Of a stretch of DNA of 47,925 bases, positions 7,403 to 15,166 are shown piece after piece (position 1 is the stretch's first letter; each line of letters opens with the position of its first letter). The notes beneath the pieces were generated by a model that was not told where the DNA came from, did not search any database, and saw nothing but the letters and a program-made list of their open reading frames with translations. The DNA is taken from assembly GCF_001552175.1 (NCBI RefSeq), contig NZ_BCQR01000091.1:1-47925 (forward strand), in the 5' to 3' direction. A program made the position numbers and the translations under genes. Origin of the DNA: Actinomadura kijaniata NBRC 14229. GTDB lineage: Bacteria > Actinomycetota > Actinomycetes > Streptosporangiales > Streptosporangiaceae.

Positions 7403-8581
7403 GTGGACCTGTTCGAACATCAGGCGAAGGAACTCTTCGCCGAGTACGGGGTACCGGTGCCCACCGGCAAGGTCGCCCATACTCCCCAGGAAGCGCGCGC
7501 CATCGCGGAGGAGCTGTTCTCCGCGGGCAGCAAGAAGGTCGTCGTCAAGGCCCAGGTGAAGACCGGTGGCCGCGGCAAGGCCGGCGGTGTGAAGCTCGCC
7601 GACAACGCCGACGAGGCCGAGGCCCTCGCCGGCCAGATCCTCGGCATGGACATCAAGGGCCACACGGTCCACAAGGTCCTGATCGAGGAGGGCTCGGCGA
7701 TCGCGCAGGAGTACTACTTCTCCTTCCTGCTCGACCGCGCCAACCGCACCTTCCTCTCCATCTGCTCCGTCGAGGGCGGCGTGGAGATCGAGGAGGTGCC
7801 GCACGACCGGCTGGCGATGGTGCCGGTCTCCCCGCTGACGGGCGTGGACCGCGCCGCCGCGCGCTCGATCGCCGAGCAGGGCCGCCTGCCCGAGGAGGCG
7901 CTGGACGGCGCCGCCGAGATCATCGAGCGGCTGTGGGCCGTGTTCACCGACGAGGACGCCACCCTCGTCGAGGTGAACCCGATGATCCTCACCGCCGACG
8001 GTGAGGTGAAGGCCCTCGACGGCAAGGTCTCCCTCGACGACAACGCCGCGTTCCGCCAGGAGCACGACCAGCTCGAGGACAAGGCCAGCGCCGACCCGCT
8101 GGAGGCCGCGGCCAAGGCCAAGGACCTCAACTACGTCAAGCTCGACGGCAGCGTCGGCATCATCGGCAACGGCGCGGGCCTGGTCATGTCCACCCTGGAC
8201 GTGGTCTCCTACGCCGGCGAGGAGTTCGGCGGCCAGAAGCCCGCCAACTTCCTGGACATCGGCGGCGGCGCGTCGGCCGAGGTCATGGCCGACTCCCTGG
8301 AGATCGTGCTGTCGGACGCCGACGTGAAGTCGGTGTTCGTCAACGTCTTCGGCGGCATCACCGCCTGTGACGCGGTCGCCAACGGCATCGTCGCCGCCTA
8401 CAAGCTGCTGGCGGACCGCGGCGAGACCGTCAACCGCCCGCTGGTGGTGCGCCTGGACGGCAACAACGCCGAGCTGGGCCGCCAGATCCTGACCGACGCG
8501 GGCCTGTCCGGCGTCCAGCAGGTCGACACGATGGACGAAGCGGCCAAGCGCGCCGCCGAACTCGCCGCGGCAGGTGCATGA
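7403..8581 (+). CDS. sucC: Succinyl-CoA synthetase (ADP-forming) beta subunit
   Basis: SucC and SucD convert succinyl-CoA, phosphate and ADP (or GDP) to succinate, CoA and nucleoside triphosphate in the TCA cycle. The 392-residue protein starts at GTG 7403 (DLFEHQAKELFAEYGVPVP, the family N-terminus) with AAGGA seven bases upstream. The ATP-grasp domain is visible (VVKAQVKTGGRGKAGGV; VEVNPMILTADGEVKALDGK), followed by a CoA-ligase domain with GNGAGLVMSTLD near residue 254 and VFVNVFGGIT near 311-320. Length matches the family. The long in-frame extension upstream is not coding in style. It overlaps sucD by 4 nt, indicating coupled translation. Confidence 0.97.
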   Translation: MDLFEHQAKELFAEYGVPVPTGKVAHTPQEARAIAEELFSAGSKKVVVKAQVKTGGRGKAGGVKLADNADEAEALAGQILGMDIKGHTVHKVLIEEGSAIAQEYYFSFLLDRANRTFLSICSVEGGVEIEEVPHDRLAMVPVSPLTGVDRAAARSIAEQGRLPEEALDGAAEIIERLWAVFTDEDATLVEVNPMILTADGEVKALDGKVSLDDNAAFRQEHDQLEDKASADPLEAAAKAKDLNYVKLDGSVGIIGNGAGLVMSTLDVVSYAGEEFGGQKPANFLDIGGGASAEVMADSLEIVLSDADVKSVFVNVFGGITACDAVANGIVAAYKLLADRGETVNRPLVVRLDGNNAELGRQILTDAGLSGVQQVDTMDEAAKRAAELAAAGA

Positions 8582-9471
8582 GCATGGCTATCTGGCTCAC
8601 CGAGAACAGCAAGATCATCGTTCAGGGCATGACCGGCTCGGAGGGCATGAAGCACTCCCGCCGCATGCTGGCCTCCGGCGCGCAGGTCGTCGGCGGCGTC
8701 AACGCCCGCAAGGCGGGCACCGAGGTCGACTTCGACGGCACGGTCCTGCCGGTGTTCGGCACCGTCAAGGAGGCCATGGAGAAGACCGGCGCGGACGTGT
8801 CGGTGGTCTTCGTGCCGCCGAAGTTCACCAAGGACGCCGTGGTCGAGGCGGTCGACGCCGAGATCCCGCTGTGCGTGGTGATCACCGAGGGCATCCCGGT
8901 GCACGACACCGCCTACTTCTGGGCCCACGCGGGCGAGAAGGGCAACAAGACCCGCATCATCGGCCCGAACTGCCCCGGCATCGCCTCCCCGGGCAAGTCG
9001 AACGCCGGCATCATCCCGGCCGACATCACCAACCCCGGCCGCATCGGCCTGGTCTCCAAGTCGGGCACGCTGACGTACCAGATGATGTACGAGCTGCGCG
9101 ACATCGGCTTCTCCACCTGCGTGGGCATCGGCGGTGACCCGATCATCGGCACCACCCACATCGACGCCCTGAAGGCGTTCCAGGAGGACCCGGAGACCGA
9201 CGCCATCGTCATGATCGGCGAGATCGGCGGCGACGCCGAGGAGCGTGCCGCGGCCTACATCGCCGAGCACGTGACCAAGCCGGTCGTCGGCTACGTCGCG
9301 GGCTTCACCGCCCCCGAGGGCAAGACGATGGGCCACGCCGGCGCGATCGTCTCCGGCTCGTCCGGCACCGCCGAGGCGAAGAAGGAGGCGCTGGAGAAGG
9401 TCGGCGTCCGCGTGGGCAAGACCCCGAGCGAGACCGCCCGCCTGATGCGCGAGATCATGCAGAACCGCTGA
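8578..9471 (+). CDS. sucD: Succinyl-CoA synthetase alpha subunit
   Basis: The 297-residue partner of SucC binds CoA and carries the transient phosphohistidine. Visible motifs are the Rossmann-type GMTGSEGMKHSRRML (CoA site), FVPPKFTKDAV, IIGPNCPGI near residue 130, VSKSGTLTYQM, and GHAGAIV with the active-site His at about 253. ATG at 8578 forms an ATGA overlap with sucC; Met3 at 8584 is also possible. A strong palindromic terminator follows 11 nt after the stop, closing the operon. Confidence 0.97.
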   Translation: MSMAIWLTENSKIIVQGMTGSEGMKHSRRMLASGAQVVGGVNARKAGTEVDFDGTVLPVFGTVKEAMEKTGADVSVVFVPPKFTKDAVVEAVDAEIPLCVVITEGIPVHDTAYFWAHAGEKGNKTRIIGPNCPGIASPGKSNAGIIPADITNPGRIGLVSKSGTLTYQMMYELRDIGFSTCVGIGGDPIIGTTHIDALKAFQEDPETDAIVMIGEIGGDAEERAAAYIAEHVTKPVVGYVAGFTAPEGKTMGHAGAIVSGSSGTAEAKKEALEKVGVRVGKTPSETARLMREIMQNR

Positions 9472-9482
9472 CGTTCCGCACT

Positions 9483-9525
9483 CCGAAAGAGGCCCGAACC
9501 GGTGACCGGTTCGGGCCTCTTTCGG
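9483..9525. terminator. 21-bp perfect hairpin, bidirectional terminator
   Basis: The arms at 9483-9503 and 9505-9525 are perfectly complementary: CCGAAAGAGGCCCGAACCGG against its reverse complement, one base between. The left arm begins with A-rich and the right arm ends with T-rich sequence, so it can act for sucCD on + and for the convergent esterase gene on -. Confidence 0.85.
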
Positions 9526-9598
9526 TGTTGGCACCCGCGTGGGGGTTCTTTTACCCACTGTTCGAGTTGTCACACATGGGGCTTGTGGTGCGTCGGGT

Positions 9599-11134
9599 TC
9601 ACTTCCCGCCGGTGCTCCAGAACCGGTAGGCGTGGTCCCGGACGAAGTCGGCGCGCTTCCAGGTCCCGGAGGTCAGGGACTGCACGTGCCAGCCGCCCGC
9701 GCCGCGGTCGCGCAGACGGGGCCAGGCCGTCTCGCCGCCGCCGCTGGGGTCGCCGGTGGCGGCGAAGCGGACCCAGGCGCCGATCATCCGGTCGCCGAGG
9801 GCGGCCTGCTCCCTCGTCGGTCTCTCGAACAGGGCCAGGTCGAACAGGTACGGCAGTTCGGCCATGTGCTGGGCGGCGGCCGGGAAACTCGGCCTGGGGT
9901 AGCCCGCGTACCAGGGGGTCTTCCGCTCGGCGAACTCGTACATCCGGGTCGGGGTCCAGCGGGACAGCGCGCGGGCGGTGTCCAGGGTCGGTGCGGACCA
10001 GGTCGCGTCGGTCCTCACCCTCGCCAGCGTCTGCCCGGCGGAGGCGCCGAGCGGGTAGCGCCTGAGCACGGCGTCGGCCCTGGCGCCGTACTCCTTCCTG
10101 ACGGCGGGCTCGTAGGCGCCGGCGGGCATGGGCCTGCCGGTGGCGAGTTCCTGTCCGAGGACCATGCCGTTCTCCTCGTCGTGGTTGACGCCGACGAGGA
10201 CGGGGACGCGGTTGATCCGGCCGGTGCGGACGGCCTCGTCGACCGGGAGCGGCAGCGAGGGCGTGCCGCTGACCGGGCGCGGCTCGCGCTGCGGGCCGTA
10301 GACCCTCAGCAGCGTCCCGATCGGGATCTCGCGCAGGCAGCGGGCCACGTCGGCGGCGGTGGCGCAGCCCACCTCCGCGTGGTCGATGACCTTGGCGCTC
10401 TCGGCGTCGGCCGCGGCGCGGGTGCGGGAGGCGTTGCCCGGGGTGAGACAGGGCGCGCTCTGGACGACCGCCTTCTGGAACAGCCCGGCGGACGCCGGTG
10501 AGGCCAGATGGCCGCAGACGGCGAAGCCGCCGCCGGACTGACCCATGATCGTGACGTTGCGGGGGTCGCCGCCGAACGCCCCGGCGTTCCGGCGCACCCA
10601 GCGCAGCGCGGCGCGCTGGTCGTCCAGGGCGAGGGCGCCGGACTCCGGCAGGGACGGGTGGGTCAGGAAGCTCGTGACGCCCAGGCGGTAGTTCATCGAC
10701 ACCACCACGGCGCCGCCCGCCGCGAGCCGGTCGGGGCCGTACAGGTCGCCCATCCCGAACATCATGCTGCCGCCGTGGATCCACACGACCACCGGCAGCC
10801 CCTTCCGCGCGCCGACGGGCGCGGTGACGTTGACGTTGAGGCAGTCCTCGTCGGTGCTGGGCTTGCCGACCGGGTACCCCGCGGGCTGGGCGCACACCTT
10901 GCCCGGCCGGGTGGCGTCCCGCACGCCGGTCCACGCGGCGGCCGGGCGCGGCGCGGCGAAACGGGCGGCGGTGGCGTAGGGGATGCCCTGGAACGACCGC
11001 GTCTTCGGGCCGACCGTGCCGCGCACGGCGCCCTGGGAGGTGACCACGACCGACGGGTCGGGGGACGCGCGGGCGGCTGGTGCGAACGTGGCGAGCAACG
11101 CGAGCCCCAGGCCCACGGCGGCGGTCTTCTTCAT
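9599..11134 (-). CDS. Secreted type-B carboxylesterase
   Basis: Starting at MKKTAAVGLG gives 511 residues with a clear signal peptide (residues 1-23, cleavage near ARAS-PDP). The alpha/beta-hydrolase of the carboxylesterase B family is plain: EDCLNVNV at 96-103, oxyanion loop HGG at 120-122, nucleophile Ser200 in GQSGGG, an acidic residue in NHDEENG near 320, and His423 in AQHMAELPYLF. Six or more cysteines suggest disulfides, as in exported members. It hydrolyses carboxylic esters outside the cell; the substrate is unknown. A divergent TetR gene lies across a shared palindromic operator, so expression is probably induced by a ligand. Met at 11143 is an alternative start. Confidence 0.9.
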   Translation of the reverse strand: MKKTAAVGLGLALLATFAPAARASPDPSVVVTSQGAVRGTVGPKTRSFQGIPYATAARFAAPRPAAAWTGVRDATRPGKVCAQPAGYPVGKPSTDEDCLNVNVTAPVGARKGLPVVVWIHGGSMMFGMGDLYGPDRLAAGGAVVVSMNYRLGVTSFLTHPSLPESGALALDDQRAALRWVRRNAGAFGGDPRNVTIMGQSGGGFAVCGHLASPASAGLFQKAVVQSAPCLTPGNASRTRAAADAESAKVIDHAEVGCATAADVARCLREIPIGTLLRVYGPQREPRPVSGTPSLPLPVDEAVRTGRINRVPVLVGVNHDEENGMVLGQELATGRPMPAGAYEPAVRKEYGARADAVLRRYPLGASAGQTLARVRTDATWSAPTLDTARALSRWTPTRMYEFAERKTPWYAGYPRPSFPAAAQHMAELPYLFDLALFERPTREQAALGDRMIGAWVRFAATGDPSGGGETAWPRLRDRGAGGWHVQSLTSGTWKRADFVRDHAYRFWSTGGK

Positions 11135-11181
11135 GTCCCTCATTCCTGTCGACCGAGCGATGCGAGGACCGTAACAGCGAT

Positions 11182-11237
11182 TTGCACGATCGTGCAATGC
11201 GATCGTGCAAAACGTTCGAGTAAGGCGTTCGTGCAAA
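11182..11237. promoter_or_regulatory. TTGCACGATCGTGCAA operator cluster
   Basis: A perfect 16-bp palindrome TTGCACGATCGTGCAA (11182-11197) is followed by related half-sites CGATCGTGCAA (11200-11210) and CGTTCGTGCAAA (11226-11237). The cluster lies between the divergent esterase and TetR genes, upstream of both starts. This is the arrangement expected for an autoregulated TetR repressor, which I infer binds here. Confidence 0.7.
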
Positions 11238-11258
11238 TCCCTTGGTAGGGTGCCGCGC

Positions 11259-11834
11259 ATGGGAAACCGCGAGGACCTGCTCGCGGGCGCCAAGCGGTGC
11301 CTGCGTGAGAAGGGCTACGACCGCACCAGCGTCCGGGACATCGCCGCCGAGGCGGGCGTGAGCACCGCCGCGATCGGCTACCACTACGGGTCGCGCGAGG
11401 CGCTGCTCACCCAGGCCCTGTTCGACCTGCTGGACGAGTGGGGCGACAGTCTCGGTCGCGCGCTCGCGCCCGCCGCCGACGACGACGCGGCCCGGGGCTT
11501 CGCGCGCATGTGGGACGGGCTCGTCGAGCAGTTCCGCGAGCACCCCGACCTGTGGCTGGCCACGGTGGAGCTGTTCCTCCAGGCGCGGCGGCAGCCCGAG
11601 CTGCGCCCCCGGCTGGTCGAGGGGTTCGCCGAGGGGCGGTGCGGCATGGCCGCGATCCTGCGGAGCGTGCCGGAGGGGGAGGCCTCCGACCGCGACGCCC
11701 GCACGCTCGGCATGGTCCAGATGGCGCTGATGTCGGGCGTGATGATCCAGAGCCTCGGCGACCCGGCGAACGCGCCCACCGCCGCCGAGGTGCTGGCGGG
11801 ACTGCGGGCCCTGGCGGAGCTCGCCGGGCCCTGA
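11259..11834 (+). CDS. TetR-family regulator of the divergent esterase
   Basis: The start MGNREDLLAGAKRCL gives 191 residues. A TetR helix-turn-helix is present: CLREKGYDRTSVRDIAAEAG, then STAAIGYHYGSREALLTQAL. The C-terminal region resembles the TetR_C ligand-binding domain, with EHPDLWLATVELFLQARRQP. A longer frame from 11205 would overlap the operator cluster, so 11259 is preferred. The gene is divergent from the secreted esterase and probably represses it and itself; the inducer could be an esterase substrate or product. Confidence 0.88.
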   Translation: MGNREDLLAGAKRCLREKGYDRTSVRDIAAEAGVSTAAIGYHYGSREALLTQALFDLLDEWGDSLGRALAPAADDDAARGFARMWDGLVEQFREHPDLWLATVELFLQARRQPELRPRLVEGFAEGRCGMAAILRSVPEGEASDRDARTLGMVQMALMSGVMIQSLGDPANAPTAAEVLAGLRALAELAGP

Positions 11835-11927
11835 CGGACCGGGGTGGACCCGGGATGGGGGATGACAAAGGCGACACGCCGGGCGTGGGGCGGCGTTCGC
11901 GGGTGTCCCGGGTGCCAGCATGGGCGT

Positions 11928-13649
11928 GTGAGCGATGCATCCCCTGGACAGCGTGTGACGCCGGAACGAGCCGGAGCGGGCGGAGCCGGGGGGTCCGCGG
12001 CCGCGCGGCCGCTGCTGGTGACGGGGCTGGCCGGGGCGCTGTGGTGCGTGGGGATCGGCCTGGTCGTGCTCACCACGGTCACGCTGGTCGGGTGGGTCGC
12101 CGCCCCGCGCACCGCGCTCGGAGCGGGCCTGCCGGGGGTGTTCCGCACCGCGATCAACTTCTGGCTGGTGGCGCACCACGCCGGGTTCTCCGGGCCGTCC
12201 GGGCGGGTCGGGCTGCTGCCGCTCGGGCTGCTGGTGCTGCCCGGCGCGCTGCTGTACCGCAGCGGCGGCTGGATGATCCGCGCGGCCGGGGTGCCGCGCC
12301 GCACCCGGGTGGGGGTGCTGCACGTCGCGGTGGCGCTGGCCGCGCCGTACGCGGCGCTGGCCGGGCTGCTGGCGCTGGCGGCCGCCACGCCGGCCGTGCG
12401 TCCCTCGGCGTGGCAGGCGCTGCTGGCCTGCTTCGTGACCGCCCTGGTCGCCGGGGGGCTGGGCGCGGCGCGGGCGCTGGTCGCCTCGCGGGGCAAGCGG
12501 GTCCGCTCCGGGCTGGGCGCGCTGCTGAACCTGCTGCCGCCGCGGCCCCGCTCGCTGGTCGTCGGCGTCGCCGGGGCGACGGCGACGCTGCTGGCCTGCG
12601 GCGCGCTGCTGGTCGGCGCGTCGCTGGCGCTGCACCTGCCCGAGGCCGGCCGGCTCTACGACATCCTCGCGCCCGGCGCGGTGGGCGGGACCCTGCTGTT
12701 CCTGATCCAGCTCGCGTACCTGCCGAACGCCGTCGTCTGGGGCATGGCCTACGCCGTCGGCCCCGGCTTCTCGGTGGGGGCGGGCACCAGCGTGTCGGCG
12801 ACCGGGGTGATCCTCGACACGGTCCCCTCGCTGCCGATGCTGGCCGCGCTGCCCGATCCGGGGCCCGCGCCGCTGCCGTCGCTGGTGGCGCTGCTCGCGC
12901 CGTTCCTGGCGGGCGCGGTCGGCGGGGTCCTGACCGTGCGGGCGCTGCCCAGCCCGGTGTACGAGGGCGCGCCGGTGTGGGGGTTCGTGACCGGCCTGCT
13001 CACCGGCGGGATGGCGGCGCTGCTGGCGGCGCTGTCGGGCGGCCCGCTGGGCGGCGCGCGGCTGGCCACCATGGGGCCGTCTGCCTGGCAGGTCGGGATG
13101 ATGGCCGCGCTGGAGGTGGGGATCTCCGCGGCGGTCGCGGCGTGGCTGGCGAACTGGACGATCCTGCGGCGCTCGGTGGTCGAGGGACCGGCCGCCCCGC
13201 CCTCCCCGAAGAGGACCGGGGCCAAGGCCACGGCGAAGACGGGGACGAAGACGGGAGCCAGGGCCGAGGCGCCCGCCCCGCGGCCCGAGCCCGCCGCCGA
13301 GACCGCCGCCCCGAAGAAGGAGGCTCCGGTCCCCGCGCCGCGCCGCAGCGCGCCGCACGCCGCCGACGCGATGCTGTTCGAGGAGGCCGAGCCGGTGCTC
13401 ACGCCCCGCCGCCGCAAGGCGAAGGGCAACGAGGACCCGCTGCCCGAGCTGATCGAGGAGGAGACGCCCTGCCCCACCCCGGAGGCCAGGGCCGAGCCCG
13501 AACCCACGCCCGAACCCGAACCGGCGCCCGAACCCGCCCCCGAGCCCGAGGAGCGGCTGCGGCCCCTCCCGCCGCCCCGGGAGACCGGACGCACCGAGAA
13601 CCGGGGCGGCGCGATCTACGTCCTGCGGGACGAGCCCCCTCACGACTAG
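11928..13649 (+). CDS. DUF6350 polytopic membrane protein
   Basis: From GTG 11928 (MSDASPGQRV) the protein has 573 residues. About nine or ten membrane segments fill residues 40-425, starting LVTGLAGALWCVGIGLVVLT. The loop ALLYRSGGWMIRAAG and AYLPNAVVWGMAYAVGPGFS are typical of DUF6350, an actinobacterial family usually found just upstream of purN and sometimes labelled cell-division protein PerM. The C-terminal 150 residues are a disordered Pro/Glu/Ala tail with a PEPEPAPEPAPEP run. Function is unproven. The stop TAG lies in the CTAG that opens repeat copy 2. In-frame codons upstream of 11928 lack a ribosome site. Confidence 0.8.
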   Translation: MSDASPGQRVTPERAGAGGAGGSAAARPLLVTGLAGALWCVGIGLVVLTTVTLVGWVAAPRTALGAGLPGVFRTAINFWLVAHHAGFSGPSGRVGLLPLGLLVLPGALLYRSGGWMIRAAGVPRRTRVGVLHVAVALAAPYAALAGLLALAAATPAVRPSAWQALLACFVTALVAGGLGAARALVASRGKRVRSGLGALLNLLPPRPRSLVVGVAGATATLLACGALLVGASLALHLPEAGRLYDILAPGAVGGTLLFLIQLAYLPNAVVWGMAYAVGPGFSVGAGTSVSATGVILDTVPSLPMLAALPDPGPAPLPSLVALLAPFLAGAVGGVLTVRALPSPVYEGAPVWGFVTGLLTGGMAALLAALSGGPLGGARLATMGPSAWQVGMMAALEVGISAAVAAWLANWTILRRSVVEGPAAPPSPKRTGAKATAKTGTKTGARAEAPAPRPEPAAETAAPKKEAPVPAPRRSAPHAADAMLFEEAEPVLTPRRRKAKGNEDPLPELIEEETPCPTPEARAEPEPTPEPEPAPEPAPEPEERLRPLPPPRETGRTENRGGAIYVLRDEPPHD

Positions 13650-13829
13650 GGCCTGCTTCAAAGGGGCCCGGGCCACGCGCGCGAGCGCGTCACCTGACCT
13701 GCGGGCCCGACGCCGGAGGCGAGGGCCCGCGGGTCAGATCGCGAAGCGATGCCGGACTCGCCAAGTCCTGGTGAGGCGCGAGCCCTCCGGGCAGGCGCCG
13801 TAGGCCAGGACTTTTGGAAGACGGACTAG
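13646..13829 (+). repeat. 184-bp structured inverted-repeat element, copy 2
   Basis: The element has the same length, orientation and layout as copy 1. It begins CTAGGGCCTGCTTCAAAG; the right terminal repeat has diverged (11 of 18) but still ends CTAG. The main stem CTGACCTGCGGGCCC (13694-13708) with GGGCCCGCGGGTCAG (13723-13737) is 15 bp with one U-G pair; its loop keeps GCC-GGA-GGC. ATCGC-GAA-GCGAT follows at 13738-13750. The outer stem is weaker than in other copies. The two CTAG ends carry the stop codons of both convergent neighbours. Confidence 0.8.
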
Positions 13830-14332
13830 GAGGGACGGCCGACGTCGGGCACCGAGCCCTTCGGGAGGTTGAACTTGCGCTCCAGGTCCGAACGGAACCG
13901 GTCCCAGCACGCCTGCTCGTCGCTGATGGTGTTGGCCTTGTCGCGGCACTGCGTGTAGCGGGCGTTCTCCGACCACGTCAGCAGGGAGAACAGCAGCAGC
14001 GGCGTGGCCAGCGCCAGCGTCACCGCGCCCAACGTGATCCCGGCGGTCGCGCCGCCCGGCGTCAGCGCCGCCATCCGCCGTGCGCTGCGCCGCGCCCTGA
14101 TCCCCACGATCAGGGCGGCCACGGCCAGCCCCAGGGCCAGCGGGAACGCCGTCGGCAGCAGCATCAGCGCCAGGGAGCCGATCCCGAGCCACAGTGCCCG
14201 CTTTCCGGTCTGCTGCGGGTTTTCCGGGGACTTCGCGGGCGGCCGTCCGCCGATCTCGGGACGGCCGGGCGTCTCCACGCGGTCTCCGGCCTCGGGACGG
14301 GAACCGTTCCCCGGCCCCTGCGGGTCGCTCAC
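13826..14332 (-). CDS. DUF4190-like membrane protein
   Basis: The start at GTG 14332 (SDPQGPGNGSRPEAG) has GGAG five bases upstream and gives 168 residues. A hydrophilic Pro/Gly N-terminus of about 55 residues precedes two hydrophobic blocks: WLGIGSLALMLLPTAFPLAL with a following helix, then GITLGAVTLALATPLLLFSLL. The short RARRSARRMAALTPGG between them is the usual DUF4190 arrangement. A C-terminal extracytoplasmic or cytoplasmic tail has two Cys (QCRDKAN, QACWDRF). Function is unknown. It is divergent from purN and convergent with the DUF6350 gene, with repeat copy 2 exactly between the stops. Confidence 0.7.
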   Translation of the reverse strand: MSDPQGPGNGSRPEAGDRVETPGRPEIGGRPPAKSPENPQQTGKRALWLGIGSLALMLLPTAFPLALGLAVAALIVGIRARRSARRMAALTPGGATAGITLGAVTLALATPLLLFSLLTWSENARYTQCRDKANTISDEQACWDRFRSDLERKFNLPKGSVPDVGRPS

Positions 14333-14494
14333 TGTCGCTCCGTTCCTCGTCGCGGCCGGTCCGTGCGGACCGGCCCGGTGGTGTCGATTCATACGGGCCG
14401 AGCAGGGCCGATAGGCTTTGCCCGGAACCCGCCCGGCGCGCACGTCGCCGCCGGGGCCGTCAACCCCAACACCCCTAACGTCCACCAGGGAGTC

Positions 14495-15166
14495 ATGGTG
14501 TCCGCCCGGCTCGTCGTCCTCGTCTCCGGAGCGGGGACCAACCTTCAGGCGCTGCTCGACGCGTGCGCGGATCCAGCCTACGGTGCCCAGGTCGTCGCCG
14601 TCGGAGCCGACCGGGACGGGACCGCCGGACTGGAGCGCGCCGAACGCGCCGGGCTGCCCACGTTCGTCGTGCGCGTCCCCGACTTCGCGACCCGCGAGGA
14701 GTGGGACGCGGCGCTGGCCGACGCGGTCGCGGAGCACGCCCCCGACCTGGTGGTGTCCGCCGGGTTCATGAAGATCCTCGGGCCGCGGTTCCTGGCGCGG
14801 TTCGGGGGCCGTACCGTCAACACGCATCCGGCGCTGCTGCCGTCCTTCCCGGGCGCGCACGCCGTCCGCGACGCCCTGGCGTACGGCGTGAAGGTGACGG
14901 GATGTACCGTGCACTTCGTCGACGAAGGCGTGGACACCGGACCCGTCATCGCCCAGGAGACCGTCAGGGTCGGCTGGCATGACGACGAAGACTCCCTGCA
15001 CGAGAAGATCAAGCAGGTGGAGCGCCGGCTCCTGGTCGACGTCGTCGGCCGGCTGGCGCGCGACGGCTGGACCACCCGGGGCAGGCGGGTCTCCATGAAA
15101 TGCAGGACCTGCGACAGTTCGGCCGAACATGAGGGGAGCTCGACCGGTGAGTCGGGTCGCGATTAA
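14495..15166 (+). CDS. purN: Phosphoribosylglycinamide formyltransferase
   Basis: PurN transfers a formyl group from 10-formyl-THF to GAR in purine synthesis. The 223-residue protein begins MVSARLVVLVSGAGTNLQAL with GGGAG just upstream. Catalytic residues are visible: Asn109 and His111 in VNTHPALLPSFPGAHA, and Asp147 in DEGVDTGP. It runs about 20 residues past the usual end, with a hydrophilic tail (MKCRTCDSSAEHEG) overlapping the start of purH by 20 nt, so translation is probably coupled. A TAGGCT hexamer near 14412 could be the -10. Its cofactor links it to folD at 18081. Confidence 0.95.
   Translation: MVSARLVVLVSGAGTNLQALLDACADPAYGAQVVAVGADRDGTAGLERAERAGLPTFVVRVPDFATREEWDAALADAVAEHAPDLVVSAGFMKILGPRFLARFGGRTVNTHPALLPSFPGAHAVRDALAYGVKVTGCTVHFVDEGVDTGPVIAQETVRVGWHDDEDSLHEKIKQVERRLLVDVVGRLARDGWTTRGRRVSMKCRTCDSSAEHEGSSTGESGRD

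Noticed and set aside
13490..13560. PEPEP-encoding repeat at the end of the DUF6350 gene, considered as a DNA repeat or CRISPR-like array
   Set aside because: The units are codons for Pro-Glu/Pro-Ala in a disordered tail, with no spacers.
9570..13676. A 1368-codon open frame on the minus strand across the TetR and DUF6350 genes
   Set aside because: It is a by-product of high GC: its product is Arg/Gly/Gln-rich with no family pattern, and the opposite strand and another frame hold well-supported genes.
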